NCBI GenBank assembly: GCA_016841965.1
Contig: JAEANN010000017.1
Location: 62,001-126,000, forward strand
Direction: 5' to 3'
DNA length: 64,000 bases
DNA from: Candidatus Roseilinea mizusawaensis
GTDB lineage: Bacteria; Chloroflexota; Anaerolineae; J036; Brachytrichaceae
The notes beneath the pieces were generated by a model. That model was given only the letters and a program-made list of their open reading frames with translations, ran no database searches and was not told where the DNA came from. This document shows positions 24,046 to 33,759 of the stretch, in pieces (positions within the stretch are counted from its first letter, which is position 1; each line of letters starts with the position of its first letter). The translations under genes and the position numbers were made by a program.

Positions 24046-24851
24046 GTGCGCCACTTTTCGCGCAGTGTGAACACCGCTTCCAGCACGCCGCCCCCAATCG
24101 CCAGCGCCTTGTCAGAGATGCTAAAGCAGTAGCGGGTTTCGCCGCGCGGGTCGATGTCGGCGATTTTCAGGCCGGCGCTCACCGCCACATCGTCGTGCAG
24201 CAGCCCGCGCAGCACGCCATCCAGCGTGGCCGGCACCGGGGTTGTGCCCACCGTAGCGATGATGTCACCGGCCTTGACTGCGTCGCCAATTGCGCGCCGC
24301 CCGTACAGCACGCCGTCGCAGGGCGCGCGCACGACCCGTCGTACATCTTCCCCACCCACCTTGCCGGGCACGCCCGTGTTCGGCGTGGCGCTGCCGATCC
24401 ATAGCACACGCCCCAGGTCGTGCCCGCGCTGCGTTTCGATGACCGCGTGGCAGTCCTGCCCGGCAGTGAAGCCCGGCCCACAGGCCACCACAACCGGCGC
24501 GTCCTTGATCGTGGTGCCGGTGTTGCGCTTGGCCATGATGGCATCCACCAGCACTTCAGGCTGCAAAATGTCCAGCGTGCGCAGCGACGGGTCGGCCATG
24601 ACTGCCACCCCGCCGCGCTGCCAGATGTATATCACCTCATCGGCGAACAGCGCCCGCTCGGCCTGCACGCCGTCCACCGTGATGCGCCCATCGTACAGCG
24701 CAGACGCGAAGGCCACCATCCGGCGGATCACCAGCGGTTTGGGCAGGTCCAGGCACAGCACGCGGAAGCCGGCCTTGTGCAGGCGATAGGCTGCGCCGGT
24801 GCCTAGATCGCCGGCCCCTTTCACAATTGCCACGGGATGTGTGCGGGTCAT
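24042..24851 (-). CDS. YqeB-like selenium-dependent molybdenum hydroxylase maturation protein
   Basis: A 269-aa protein of the EF2563/YqeB family, linked to selenium-dependent molybdenum hydroxylases. It begins [18 protein letters not shown], a Rossmann-like glycine loop, and has [14 protein letters not shown] near 122-135, [18 protein letters not shown], and a C-terminal [10 protein letters not shown]. The start is the ATG at 24851; TATACT at 24862-24867 on the minus strand leaves almost no leader. No xdh, yqeC, selD or other molybdenum gene is in the window. Confidence 0.85.
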   Translation of the reverse strand: MTRTHPVAIVKGAGDLGTGAAYRLHKAGFRVLCLDLPKPLVIRRMVAFASALYDGRITVDGVQAERALFADEVIYIWQRGGVAVMADPSLRTLDILQPEVLVDAIMAKRNTGTTIKDAPVVVACGPGFTAGQDCHAVIETQRGHDLGRVLWIGSATPNTGVPGKVGGEDVRRVVRAPCDGVLYGRRAIGDAVKAGDIIATVGTTPVPATLDGVLRGLLHDDVAVSAGLKIADIDPRGETRYCFSISDKALAIGGGVLEAVFTLREKWRT

Positions 24852-24861
24852 GGTCTGGGTC

Positions 24862-24902
24862 AGTATAGCCGGTTCCAGCGCCAGACATCGGCTGGTTATA
24901 AT
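24862..24902. promoter_or_regulatory. Divergent promoters for yqeB-like gene and response regulator
   Basis: On the minus strand TATACT lies at 24862-24867, ten bases from the yqeB-like start. On the plus strand TATAAT lies at 24897-24902, with a weak TTCCAG (24873-24878) 18 bases upstream, and drives the response regulator. Confidence 0.5.
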
Positions 24903-24945
24903 GCCCCGTTGGTTGATACCCGGCGTTTGTTCAAGGCCAACATCT

Positions 24946-25668
24946 ATGCCAAGCGAAGACTCGAAACTCGTGCTCGTGGTTGACGACGAACCGCGCATGA
25001 TCAATTTCATTCGCATGAATCTGGAGCTGGAAGGCTACCGAGTGATCTCCGCGACAGATGGGCTAGACGCAGTGCGCAAGACGCGCGAGATGTTGCCCGA
25101 TATTGTGCTGCTCGATATCATGATGCCGGAGATGGACGGCTACGAAACGCTGCAAGCCATTCGCGAAGAGAGCACTGTGCCGGTAATCATGCTCACGGCC
25201 AAGAGCGAAGAATCGGACAAGGTGAAGGGTCTGGATCTTGGCGCAGATGATTACATTGTCAAACCGTTCAGTCCACGCGAGTTGATCAGCCGGGTCAAGG
25301 CGGTTATCCGGCGGGCGGAATTGCCGGCCCAGGTGGACAAAGCGCCCATCATGATCGACGACAGATTGTCCGTGGACTTTAACAGGCGCGAGGTGATTGT
25401 CGAGGGCAAGCCGGTCAAGCTGCGCCCGACCGAATGGCGCTTGCTCTACCATCTCATGCAAAACGCCGGCTGGGTGGTGCCGCACGAGACGCTGCTGTCC
25501 AAAGTGTGGGGATGGGAATACCGCGACGAGACCCAGTATCTGCGGCTGTACATCACGTATCTGCGCCAGAAGATCGAGCCCGATCCCGCGCACCCCAAGT
25601 ACATTCTGACCGAGCGCGGCGTCGGATACCGCTTTGTGGACTACAAGGCGGGAGCTACGGGAAGGTAG
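24946..25668 (+). CDS. OmpR/PhoB-family response regulator, orphan
   Basis: A 240-aa two-component regulator. The receiver domain (about 5-120) has the acidic pair DDE, the phosphorylation site in [12 protein letters not shown] (D near 56), and K in YIVKPFSP near 106. A winged-helix DNA-binding domain (about 140-235) ends in the typical TERGVGYRF. The ATG at 24946 starts the conserved part. No histidine kinase gene is adjacent, so its partner must be elsewhere. Confidence 0.95.
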   Translation: MPSEDSKLVLVVDDEPRMINFIRMNLELEGYRVISATDGLDAVRKTREMLPDIVLLDIMMPEMDGYETLQAIREESTVPVIMLTAKSEESDKVKGLDLGADDYIVKPFSPRELISRVKAVIRRAELPAQVDKAPIMIDDRLSVDFNRREVIVEGKPVKLRPTEWRLLYHLMQNAGWVVPHETLLSKVWGWEYRDETQYLRLYITYLRQKIEPDPAHPKYILTERGVGYRFVDYKAGATGR

Positions 25669-25898
25669 CCGCTCTGCTTGATAAACGCAGCCCTAAGTTT
25701 GGGTGTTTACACTACAATGGCGCTGATTGCCGGCCTGACGCCGGCTCCATGACACGCAATCCAAGGCTGACAGAGACTGACCAAGAGCGACCAAGGACGC
25801 GCCTGCCACGTTGCAGCCTGTATTGTGCCTCAATCGCTTGCCAGTCCTTGTCTCTGTCGGGTGGCTCAAAATCACAATAACACCAACAGGAGCATCAC
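25669..25898. promoter_or_regulatory. Leader region of the phosphofructokinase genes
   Basis: A 230-bp gap with TACAAT at 25713-25718 as a candidate -10 box and no clear -35. The rest includes loosely 7-periodic words (gctgaca, gagactg, accaaga, gcgacca). No ORF or terminator was recognised. Confidence 0.35.
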
Positions 25899-27059
25899 AT
25901 GAAAAGAATCGGAGTATTGACCGGCGGTGGCGACGTGCCCGGCCTCAATCCTTGCATCAAGGCGCTGGTGAATCGCGCCATCGACGAAGGATACGAAGTC
26001 CTGGGCATTCGCAAGGGATGGGGCGGCTTGCTGTATTGCAATCCGGATGATCCGGCCAGTGTCGCCCATTACATTGTGCCGCTTGACAAACAACGTGTGC
26101 GCACCGTTGACCGCACCGGCGGCACGTTCCTGCACACCAGCCGCACCAACCCGGGCAAGGTGCGTTCGCATGAGGTGCCCGATTTCCTGCGCGAAGCCGG
26201 CGCCAAAGAGGATGACAAAGGCCGCTTTGACTTCACGCCGCACGTGCTGCGCGTCCTTGACAAGCTCGGCATCGACATTTTGACCCCCATCGGCGGCGAC
26301 GACACCCTGAGTTACGCCGAGCGGCTGTATCGCGAAGGCTTCCACGTCGTCGCCATTCCGAAAACGATGGACAACGACGTGTACGGCACGGACTATTGCA
26401 TCGGCTTCTCCACTGCCGTCACGCGCAGCGTCGAGTTTATCCACCAGTTGCGCACCAGCATTGGCAGCCACGAGCGCATCGCCGTCATCGAGTTGTTCGG
26501 CCGCAATAGCGGCGAGACCTCTCTTTTGTCGTCCTACCTGGCCGGCGTCGATCGCGCCATTATCTCTGAGGTGCACTTCGACCCGGAGAAACTGGCCCGC
26601 TTCCTGCTGGAGGATAAAAAGCGTAACCCCAGCAATTACGCCATCGTTACCATTTCCGAGGGCGCTCAGATGATCGGCGGCAAGGTGATCGAGTATGGCC
26701 AGGCTGACGCCTACGGTCACATGAAACTTGGCGGCATCGGCCAGCTTACCGGCGAGGCGATTAAGAAGATTACCGGCGAGGATATCCTGAATCAGCAGCT
26801 TAGCTATCTGATGCGCTCTGGTGCGCCGGACAGCCTTGACCTGATGGTGGCAGTGAACTACGCTAACCTGGCGGTCACGCTGATCAAGCGCGGCGCTTCA
26901 AACCGCATGGTCGCATTGCGCAACGGCACCTACACCAGCATCCCGATTTCGACCATCATGCAGGGTGTCAAGCGTGTTGATGTGGACGAACTGTACGACA
27001 GCGAGAACTATCGACCACGCGTGCGGCATGTTGAGGGCAAGCCGATGTTCCTGTACTAG
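25899..27059 (+). CDS. Phosphofructokinase, PPi-type signature
   Basis: A 386-aa PfkA-superfamily enzyme converting fructose 6-phosphate to fructose 1,6-bisphosphate. The donor-specificity residues match PPi-dependent enzymes: GGDD at 132-135 (ATP enzymes have GGDG) and PKTMDND at 154-160 (ATP enzymes have PGTIDND). The active-site aspartates of TMDND remain. It is longer than classical ATP-PfkA (about 320 aa), as PPi/mixed-type enzymes often are. The next gene is an ATP-type paralogue with the same first residues, MKRIGVLT. Confidence 0.92.
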   Translation: MKRIGVLTGGGDVPGLNPCIKALVNRAIDEGYEVLGIRKGWGGLLYCNPDDPASVAHYIVPLDKQRVRTVDRTGGTFLHTSRTNPGKVRSHEVPDFLREAGAKEDDKGRFDFTPHVLRVLDKLGIDILTPIGGDDTLSYAERLYREGFHVVAIPKTMDNDVYGTDYCIGFSTAVTRSVEFIHQLRTSIGSHERIAVIELFGRNSGETSLLSSYLAGVDRAIISEVHFDPEKLARFLLEDKKRNPSNYAIVTISEGAQMIGGKVIEYGQADAYGHMKLGGIGQLTGEAIKKITGEDILNQQLSYLMRSGAPDSLDLMVAVNYANLAVTLIKRGASNRMVALRNGTYTSIPISTIMQGVKRVDVDELYDSENYRPRVRHVEGKPMFLY

Positions 27060-27151
27060 GACACGATATGGGGCGGGTAGCGCGCCCTGCGCCTCAGGCG
27101 CGCGCCCGCTTACTGATTTCCTGTCTCCTGACTTCTGAAGAACGAATTCAC

Positions 27152-28126
27152 ATGAAACGAATCGGCGTTCTTACCAGCGGCGGCGATGGCCCTGGTCTTA
27201 ATCCGTGCATCCGCGCTGTTGTGCGCATGGGCATTCACCTGGGCATGAGCGTAATGGGCATTCGACGCGGCTATGCCGGGCTGATTGCCGGTGAAATTGA
27301 GGAGCTGACACTGCGCTCGGTGGGCGGGATTCTGGGGCGTGGCGGCACGTTTCTCAGCACATCGCGCAGCGCCGAGTTCACCACGCCCCAGGGTCAGCTC
27401 ACTGCCCTGCGCAATTTGCATCGCTTTGACATCGAGGGCCTTGTCGTGATTGGCGGCAATGGCAGCCTGACCGGCGCGCAAAAGCTGCACGAACAGGGGG
27501 TCAAGGTGATTGGCCTGCCGGGCACAATTGACAACGATCTGGGCGGCACTGATATCACGATTGGCGTTGACACCGCGCTGAACACCATTCTCGACGCCGT
27601 TGACAAGATCAAGGACACCGCCTCATCGCACAATCGGGCGTTCATCATCGAGACGATGGGCCGCAATTGCGGTTACCTGGCGCTGATGGGTGCACTGGCC
27701 GGCGGCGCTGAGCTGGCCCTGATCCCAGAAAACAACGACATCTCACTGGAGGCGGTCAGCAATCTCTTGAAAGATGTCTATGTGCGCGGCAAGAATCACT
27801 GCATCATCGTAGTGGCTGAAGGCTGGAAGCCCGGCACAGCGGCGTTGGCGGCTTACCTGAATGCTCAGAAAGAGCAACAAGGATTTGAGGTGCGCACGAC
27901 CGTTCTGGGGCATGTGCAGCGCGGTGGCAGTCCGACTGCCTATGACCGCATTCTCGCGACGCGGCTGGGCGCTGCTGCCGCCGAGGCGCTCTACGCCGGC
28001 CGCTCCGGCGTGATGATCGGCTGGATTGACGGCAAGATCGCCGAGACCCCCCTCGAAGAAGTGATCAAGCCGACCAATAAAATCAAACCCGACGTGTTGC
28101 GCCTGGCGCGGGTGATGGAGCGATAA
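27152..28126 (+). CDS. ATP-type 6-phosphofructokinase
   Basis: A 324-aa PfkA-type enzyme. It has GGNGS at 101-105 and PGTIDND at 123-129, the glycines that admit ATP; Asn replaces the usual Asp of GGDGS, which helps hold Mg-ATP in E. coli PfkA. METMGRNCGYLA-type and GHVQRGGSPTAYDR segments are intact. The ATG at 27152 is supported by homology to the preceding paralogue; the frame from 27068 adds a spurious leader. It may share a transcript with the PPi-type enzyme 93 bases upstream. Confidence 0.92.
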   Translation: MKRIGVLTSGGDGPGLNPCIRAVVRMGIHLGMSVMGIRRGYAGLIAGEIEELTLRSVGGILGRGGTFLSTSRSAEFTTPQGQLTALRNLHRFDIEGLVVIGGNGSLTGAQKLHEQGVKVIGLPGTIDNDLGGTDITIGVDTALNTILDAVDKIKDTASSHNRAFIIETMGRNCGYLALMGALAGGAELALIPENNDISLEAVSNLLKDVYVRGKNHCIIVVAEGWKPGTAALAAYLNAQKEQQGFEVRTTVLGHVQRGGSPTAYDRILATRLGAAAAEALYAGRSGVMIGWIDGKIAETPLEEVIKPTNKIKPDVLRLARVMER

Positions 28127-28145
28127 TCTCCTCTGGAGCAGCCTG

Positions 28146-29462
28146 GTGTTCAGCTTTGCACAAATTGCCGCCAGCGTGATAGCGCTGGCTACGTTTGTTG
28201 CGTTGGCGGCCGGCAGCATCCCACGGCTCGGCCTCAATCGCGCCACCCTCTCGCTGACAGGCGCCGCGCTCTTGCTGGCGCTTGGCGTTGTCACGTTGCC
28301 TGAAGCCGAGCGCACCCTTGACCTCAGCACGTTGCTATTGCTGTTCAGCATGATGGTGATCAACGCTGTGCTGGAACTGGCCGGCTTCTTCACCTGGGCC
28401 GGTAACCTCATCATCGAACGTGCTGGTGCGCCGATTGCGCTGCTTGTGCTGGTTGTCTTTGCCTCCGGCGTGCTTTCGGCCCTCTTTCTCAACGACCCCG
28501 TGTGCGTCATGCTCACACCCCTGGTGTGCGGTGTCGTGATTCGGCTCAAACGTGACCCCATCCCCTACCTGATTGCGCTGGCGACGGCGGCGAACGTCGG
28601 CTCTACAGCCACTATCACCGGCAACCCCCAAAACATCCTGATCGGGATATCGTCGGGCATTCCCTATCTAGGCTTTGTGGCGCGGTTGGGGCCGGTGGCG
28701 CTGATCGGGCTGTGCATTGTCATTGCTGTGGTGTGGTGGATGTACCCGGCTGAATTTCGTCGCAAAGGTAATCTGGCCGCGGGAACGGCGTCATCGTTGC
28801 GGGCGACCGAGGTTCATGCGCCTGTGGTTACCTATCGCCCTGGCGAAGCGCCGCACCAAGATTTGACGCTGGAGGCCGCCGCCGGCGCGGTGTACGCGCC
28901 GGTGCTGCGCAAAAGTTTGATCGTGATCGCCGGCCTGTTGGTTGCCTTTGTAGCCGGCGTGCCGGTTGCTCTGGCCGCTTTCCTGGCTGCCTGCGCGCTA
29001 ATCGTATCGCGGCGGGTCAAGTCCGAGCGCGTCCTGGTGTTGGTGGATTGGCCGTTGCTGCTGTTGTTCTGCGGCCTGTTCGTGGTCACCGGCGCGCTGG
29101 AGATCACGGGCGTTTCGCAGAAGGTGTTTGAGGCAGTGGCCGGCCTGGCCGAGGGCGGGGTGCTTGCGCTCAGCGTGGTAGCCGCCATCCTGAGCAATCT
29201 CATCTCGAATGTGCCGGCGGTATTGCTCTTCCGCCCGCTCATCCCGCAGTTCCCCGATCCCACTCAAGCCTGGCTGACGCTGGCGGCTGCATCGACCCTG
29301 GCCGGCAATCTGACCTTGATCGGCTCGGTTGCTAATCTGATCGTGGCCGAGCAGGCCTCGAAGTTTGGCATCCGCCTGACGTTTGGCGAATACTTGCGCT
29401 GCGGCGTCCTGATCACACTGCTGACGCTTGCAGTTGCTGTACTTTGGCTATCCCTCACTTGA
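28146..29462 (+). CDS. Anion/arsenite-type permease (ArsB/CitM/SLC13 superfamily)
   Basis: A 438-aa integral membrane protein with about 10-12 helices. It shows the two pseudo-repeats typical of the ion-transporter superfamily: an FLNDPVCVMLTPL motif near 118-130, then ATAANVGSTATITGNPQN near 148-165, and in the second half NLISNVPAVLLFRPL and ASTLAGNLTLIGSVANL. The GTG at 28146 has GGAG eight bases upstream. The substrate could be arsenite, a dicarboxylate or another anion; no ars genes lie nearby. It begins 19 bases after the ATP-type PFK. Confidence 0.85.
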   Translation: MFSFAQIAASVIALATFVALAAGSIPRLGLNRATLSLTGAALLLALGVVTLPEAERTLDLSTLLLLFSMMVINAVLELAGFFTWAGNLIIERAGAPIALLVLVVFASGVLSALFLNDPVCVMLTPLVCGVVIRLKRDPIPYLIALATAANVGSTATITGNPQNILIGISSGIPYLGFVARLGPVALIGLCIVIAVVWWMYPAEFRRKGNLAAGTASSLRATEVHAPVVTYRPGEAPHQDLTLEAAAGAVYAPVLRKSLIVIAGLLVAFVAGVPVALAAFLAACALIVSRRVKSERVLVLVDWPLLLLFCGLFVVTGALEITGVSQKVFEAVAGLAEGGVLALSVVAAILSNLISNVPAVLLFRPLIPQFPDPTQAWLTLAAASTLAGNLTLIGSVANLIVAEQASKFGIRLTFGEYLRCGVLITLLTLAVAVLWLSLT

Positions 29463-29490
29463 GCACGGCGCGTGGCATGGTCGGGCCGGC

Positions 29491-30687
29491 CTACATGCGC
29501 GGATAAATGGTGATGTGCTTTGGCGCGGCGTTCACATCACCATCGATGACTTTCTTTAGGATGGCGCCAATATGAGGTAGATCTTCCCGTGTGACTAGTA
29601 CCACTTCTGTTTCCTCAGCCCAGCGCGCCAGATCGCTGCCTGAATTCCTTTCCGCAGCGGTGATCAGCATTGGCGAACACATGCTCTTGCCAAGTTGATC
29701 GGCGCGTGCGCGAATCTCTTCGAAGAAGTTACGTTCTAACTTGAAATTACTCTTGCACGAGGCTGCAACGAGCTGGCCCTCTTTGATTCCAACAAAGTCG
29801 ACCTGCCGCGCGTCTCTGCGGCTGCCTTGTTCTTGCCACAGGATGTCCCGGATGTTCCAAGCACACTCGTAGAACATTGTGCCGCGCAGGGCTTCGTGCA
29901 AGACATACGCTTCCAGCCAGTCGCCGCTCAGCACAAAGCTGTTCAGGTCGGCCCAATCTGTGCAGTCCCACTCAATAGATTGTTGTGTGAACCGCACATG
30001 AGTCAGCTCTGGCTGATTTTTTTGAATAGCTTGCAGGAGGTTGTGCTCGGCCTTGCCCACGCGACGGATACACTTGCGATGTATAGCGCCTGCGCGGTTG
30101 GCACGCTGGGCCTCAGCGCGCATGGCAGCGAACAACTCGCACGCTGTTGCGATGTTGCCCGCGATGGCGCTCAGCAATTCACTGTACCTGGCGAGATCGT
30201 TCAGCCTTCTGCGCGCAAGGCTCCACTCTACCTGCCAGCCATAGACCTTGAAGTAGTCTTCCAGGCTAATCTCCATCTTCTCTAGTTGTTCATCCCGTAG
30301 CCAGACCAGTCCTATCCGTGTCATGTTGCACAGACGCACGCGGTGTGTCTGGCGCGCGAATTCATAGGCGCCCAGTGTCATCATTTTTGGCTCGGAAGCC
30401 AGTGTCAGCACAATGTCGTCATCGGGATGCTGCGCAGCCAGTTCGGCGCATGCTGCCTGCGTCTCGCGCATCGAGTACGGGTTTACTGCGCGCAGTGGAT
30501 TAGACGGCCTCATCGGGTTGGGTATTGCCTGTAGCGCTTTTTCGTAATTGCTGCTGTTGCCGATGGAATCTTTGGATGCCACAAAATACACCAGATCGGG
30601 TTTCAGGTGCAGCACAGCCTGCACATTTGGCAAAGGCCGGCCTCCCAGCAACGAGATCATGATTGTCTTCTTCTTGTCCATCTGCAT
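29491..30687 (-). CDS. Orphan Card1/Can2-like CARF protein (DUF1887) with altered active sites
   Basis: A 398-aa protein matching the plan of Card1, a cyclic-tetra-adenylate-activated DNA/RNA nuclease of type III CRISPR defence. The N-terminal CARF-type domain starts with ISLLGGRPLPNVQAV (about 11-25). The C-terminal PD-(D/E)xK-type domain has SGDWLEAYV (E259), QVDFV (D297) and AASCKS (S310, K312). In Card1 the last motif is IECK, so Ser replaces an active-site acid. The CARF ligand loop TGGTK is replaced by LASEPKMM (96-103). No CRISPR array or cas gene is present. It may be a decayed or repurposed sensor. TACAAT at 30715-30720 is a possible -10. Confidence 0.8.
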   Translation of the reverse strand: MQMDKKKTIMISLLGGRPLPNVQAVLHLKPDLVYFVASKDSIGNSSNYEKALQAIPNPMRPSNPLRAVNPYSMRETQAACAELAAQHPDDDIVLTLASEPKMMTLGAYEFARQTHRVRLCNMTRIGLVWLRDEQLEKMEISLEDYFKVYGWQVEWSLARRRLNDLARYSELLSAIAGNIATACELFAAMRAEAQRANRAGAIHRKCIRRVGKAEHNLLQAIQKNQPELTHVRFTQQSIEWDCTDWADLNSFVLSGDWLEAYVLHEALRGTMFYECAWNIRDILWQEQGSRRDARQVDFVGIKEGQLVAASCKSNFKLERNFFEEIRARADQLGKSMCSPMLITAAERNSGSDLARWAEETEVVLVTREDLPHIGAILKKVIDGDVNAAPKHITIYPRM

Positions 30688-30792
30688 GTCTCTTTTGATT
30701 TGGCTGCCGGCCCGATTGTATGCCGACTCATCCCACCGTTAGGGACATGAAGGATAATGTCTCAATCGTGCCTGCTCTCGGAGGGTAACCGA

Positions 30793-31671
30793 ATGTCGAT
30801 CAAACTGATTCTCGACACCGATATTGGTTCCGATATCGATGATGCGGTATGCCTGGCGTATTTGTTGGCCCAGCCGGCCTGCGAATTGCTGGGCATCACG
30901 ACGGTCACCGGCGAGGCGGTTAAACGCGCGCAGATGGCGAGCGCGTTGTGCAAACTGGCCGGCCGGCGCGTGCCCATCTACCCCGGCGCCGAACACCCGT
31001 TGTTGATCGCGCAGAAACAGCCGCAGGCGCAGCAGGCCGTGGCGCTCTCGCGCTGGAAGCATCAGGCGCGCTTCCCGATGAACGAAGCAGTGGGCTTTTT
31101 GCGCCGAACCATCCGCAAACATCCCGGCGAGATTACCCTGCTGGCTATCGGCCCGTTGACCAACATCGGCCTGTTGTTCGCGCTCGACCCCGAAATCCCG
31201 CGCCTGCTCAAGCAGATCGTGTTGATGTGCGGTGTGTTCACCGAAGGGCCGGAGCGCGGGCTGCTGGAATGGAACGCCATGCTCGACCCGCATGCCACGG
31301 CGATGGTGTATCGCGCGCCGGTCAAGGTTCACCGTTCGATCGGCCTTGATGTGACCTTGCAGGTGAAGATGCCGGCCAACGACGTGCGCGCGCGCTTCAC
31401 GCACAAACTCCTGCGCCCGGTTCTCGACTTTGCCGAGGTGTGGTTCAAGAGCGCGGATCAGATCACCTTCCACGATCCGCTGGCCGCCACAACCATTTTC
31501 GATCCGCGCATGTGCAGGTTCCAGCGCGGCGCGGTCACTGTGGAACTGGACAATCCCGAACAGCGCGGACGCACGCTGTGGCAGCCGGGCGCGCCCAAAG
31601 GCCGGCACGCTGTCGCATTGCAGGTGGATGCCCCGCGCTTCTTCCGCCATTACTTCAGCGTCTTTCGTTGA
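30793..31671 (+). CDS. Inosine-uridine nucleoside N-ribohydrolase
   Basis: A 292-aa nucleoside hydrolase that would split nucleosides into base and ribose. The calcium-binding N-terminal motif [11 protein letters not shown] (about 7-17) is complete, as are [11 protein letters not shown] near 117 and a C-terminal [10 protein letters not shown] near 236 with the catalytic region His-Asp. The ATG at 30793 is chosen because GAGGG lies seven bases before it. It has no signal peptide and so acts on imported nucleosides. It may share a transcript with the S9 peptidase gene downstream. Confidence 0.93.
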   Translation: MSIKLILDTDIGSDIDDAVCLAYLLAQPACELLGITTVTGEAVKRAQMASALCKLAGRRVPIYPGAEHPLLIAQKQPQAQQAVALSRWKHQARFPMNEAVGFLRRTIRKHPGEITLLAIGPLTNIGLLFALDPEIPRLLKQIVLMCGVFTEGPERGLLEWNAMLDPHATAMVYRAPVKVHRSIGLDVTLQVKMPANDVRARFTHKLLRPVLDFAEVWFKSADQITFHDPLAATTIFDPRMCRFQRGAVTVELDNPEQRGRTLWQPGAPKGRHAVALQVDAPRFFRHYFSVFR

Positions 31672-31690
31672 ATGGTTCGTCGTCCATCGA

Positions 31691-31718
31691 CAATCCAAAA
31701 TCTAAAAAATCAAAAATC
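31691..31718. repeat. 7-bp-period tract (CAATCCA family)
   Basis: Four heptamers (caatcca, aaatcta, aaaaatc, aaaaatc) lie between the nucleoside hydrolase stop and the S9 peptidase ATG. They are the same word family as at 34519 and 48043. Confidence 0.5.
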
Positions 31719-31722
31719 ACCC

Positions 31723-33672
31723 ATGCCTTACGCTCCTTTTGGCTCGTGGAAATCTCCGATCACTTCTGATCTGATCGCCGGCGGTACAGTGGGCCTGATG
31801 GAACCGCTGATCGATGGCGATGACATCTATTGGACCGAGATGCGCCCCGCGGAAAAGGGCCGCTATGTGGTCATGCAGCGCCAGGCGAATGGGGCGGTTG
31901 TTGATGTTACGCCCCCACCCTGGAACGCCCGCACCCGCGTGCACGAATACGGCGGCGGCGCAGTGATGGTGGATCGGGGCATGGTGTACTTTTCCAACTT
32001 TGACGATCAGCGCTTGTGCCGCCAGGCTCCGGGTGAGTTGCCCCGCCCGCTCACGCCGGCCAGTGACCCGCCCGGCGCGTTACGCTACGCCGCCGGCATC
32101 ATGGATCATCGCCGTAGGCGCATCATTTGTGTGCGCGAGGATCATCGCCTGGCCGGCCATGAGCCGGTCAATACACTGGTTGCTATCCCGCTCGATGGCC
32201 CGGAACATCTTGGCGAAGTGCTGGCCTATGGCTATGACTTCTACGCTGCCCCACGCCTCAGCCCCGATGGCAGCCAACTGGCTTGGCTGGCCTGGAATCA
32301 CCCCAACATGCCGTGGGACGGCACAGAGCTGTGGGTGGCCGACGTGTTGCCGGATGGCGAACTGGCACACGCGCGCTGTGTGGCCGGCGGGCGCGAGGAG
32401 TCTATTTTCCAGCCGGAGTGGTCGCCTGATGGCCGGCTGTATTTCGTGTCCGATCGCGCCGGCTGGTGGAATCTGTATCGCCTGGGCGAAGGACAGATCG
32501 AGCCGCTGACGCCGCTAGAAGCCGAGTTTGGCCTGCCGCAATGGGGGCTGGGCATGTCGACCTATGCCTTTGAATCGGCAGAGCGCATTGTGTGCGCCTT
32601 TACGCAGCACGGTTTGTGGCGGCTGGCAGTGCTGGACACGCGCAGTCTCAGCCTGCAACCTGTCGAATGCCCGTTCACCAGCATCAGCGCGGTGCGCGCA
32701 GCAGCGGGACACGCCGTGTTCATTGGCGCGTCGCCGGCGCGCGCGGCAGCCGTTGTGATGTGGGATATGCGCGCCAACACCTTCACTGCTGTGCGCGAAT
32801 CTACCCCCCTGCGCCTGGATGATGGCTATCTGTCCACGCCGGAACCGATCGAGTTCCCCACCGAAAACAGCCTGACCGCGCACGGGTTGTTCTACGCCCC
32901 GCACAATCGAGACTACAACGCGCCCGCCGGCGAGAAACCGCCCCTGCTCGTCATCAGTCATGGCGGCCCCACCGGCGCCACATCCAGCGCGCTCAATCTC
33001 TCGATTCAGTATTGGACCAGCCGGGGCATCGCTGTGCTGGATGTGAACTATGGCGGCAGTACTGGCTATGGCCGGGCGTATCGTCTGCGGCTGAACGGTA
33101 ACTGGGGCATCGTCGATGTGGATGATTGTTGCAATGGCGCGCGGCATCTGGTTCGGCAAGGGCGCGTGGATGGCAACCGGCTCATCATCCGCGGCGGCAG
33201 CGCCGGCGGATACACCACGCTGGCGGCGCTGGCGTTCCGCGATGTCTTCCGCGCCGGCGCCAGCTATTACGGCGTCAGCGATCTGGAAGCGCTGGCCACC
33301 GACACGCACAAGTTCGAGTCGCGCTATCTCGACACCTTGATCGGCCCCTATCCCGCGCGGCGCGATCTATATGTGGCGCGCTCGCCCATCCACGCGGCCG
33401 GGTGCATCCACTGTCCGGTCATCTTCTTCCAGGGCCTGGAAGACAAAGTGGTGCCCCCCGATCAGGCCGAACGGATGGTGCAGGCGTTGCGCCACAACCG
33501 TGTGCCGGTGGCCTACGTGCCATTTGAAGGAGAACAGCACGGTTTCCGCCAGGCAGCCAACATCAAACGCGCGTTGGATGCCGAGTTGTATTTTTACGCG
33601 CGTGTGTTTGGCTTTGATCTGGCCGAGCCGGTCGCGCCGGTACAAATCGACAATCTGCCGGCAAATCCCTGA
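31723..33672 (+). CDS. S9-family prolyl-oligopeptidase-like peptidase
   Basis: A 649-aa serine peptidase of the acylaminoacyl/dipeptidyl-peptidase type, without a signal peptide. Residues about 1-390 are WD-like beta-propeller blades (LSPDGSQLAWLAW, WSPDGRLYFVSD). The alpha/beta-hydrolase domain has the oxyanion region SHGGPTGATSS, nucleophile GGSAGGYT (Ser near 489), acid in GLEDKVVP and histidine in GEQHGFR. The ATG at 31723 follows a repeat tract; the in-frame ATG at 31672 would translate that tract. A related S9 gene lies at 42282. Confidence 0.92.
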   Translation: MPYAPFGSWKSPITSDLIAGGTVGLMEPLIDGDDIYWTEMRPAEKGRYVVMQRQANGAVVDVTPPPWNARTRVHEYGGGAVMVDRGMVYFSNFDDQRLCRQAPGELPRPLTPASDPPGALRYAAGIMDHRRRRIICVREDHRLAGHEPVNTLVAIPLDGPEHLGEVLAYGYDFYAAPRLSPDGSQLAWLAWNHPNMPWDGTELWVADVLPDGELAHARCVAGGREESIFQPEWSPDGRLYFVSDRAGWWNLYRLGEGQIEPLTPLEAEFGLPQWGLGMSTYAFESAERIVCAFTQHGLWRLAVLDTRSLSLQPVECPFTSISAVRAAAGHAVFIGASPARAAAVVMWDMRANTFTAVRESTPLRLDDGYLSTPEPIEFPTENSLTAHGLFYAPHNRDYNAPAGEKPPLLVISHGGPTGATSSALNLSIQYWTSRGIAVLDVNYGGSTGYGRAYRLRLNGNWGIVDVDDCCNGARHLVRQGRVDGNRLIIRGGSAGGYTTLAALAFRDVFRAGASYYGVSDLEALATDTHKFESRYLDTLIGPYPARRDLYVARSPIHAAGCIHCPVIFFQGLEDKVVPPDQAERMVQALRHNRVPVAYVPFEGEQHGFRQAANIKRALDAELYFYARVFGFDLAEPVAPVQIDNLPANP

Positions 33673-33682
33673 GCTTGTCGAA
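33668..33682 (+). repeat. Dispersed CCTGAGCTTGTCGAA repeat, copy 2
   Basis: Identical over 15 bases to the word at 5588. As there, its internal TGA is the stop codon of the upstream gene. Confidence 0.6.
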
Positions 33683-33759
33683 TCAAGCACTTCTAACTTT
33701 TGTGTTGCGCCTCGCGCTGCATCACAGACAATCAAGCACACACCAGGAGGACTGACCCC

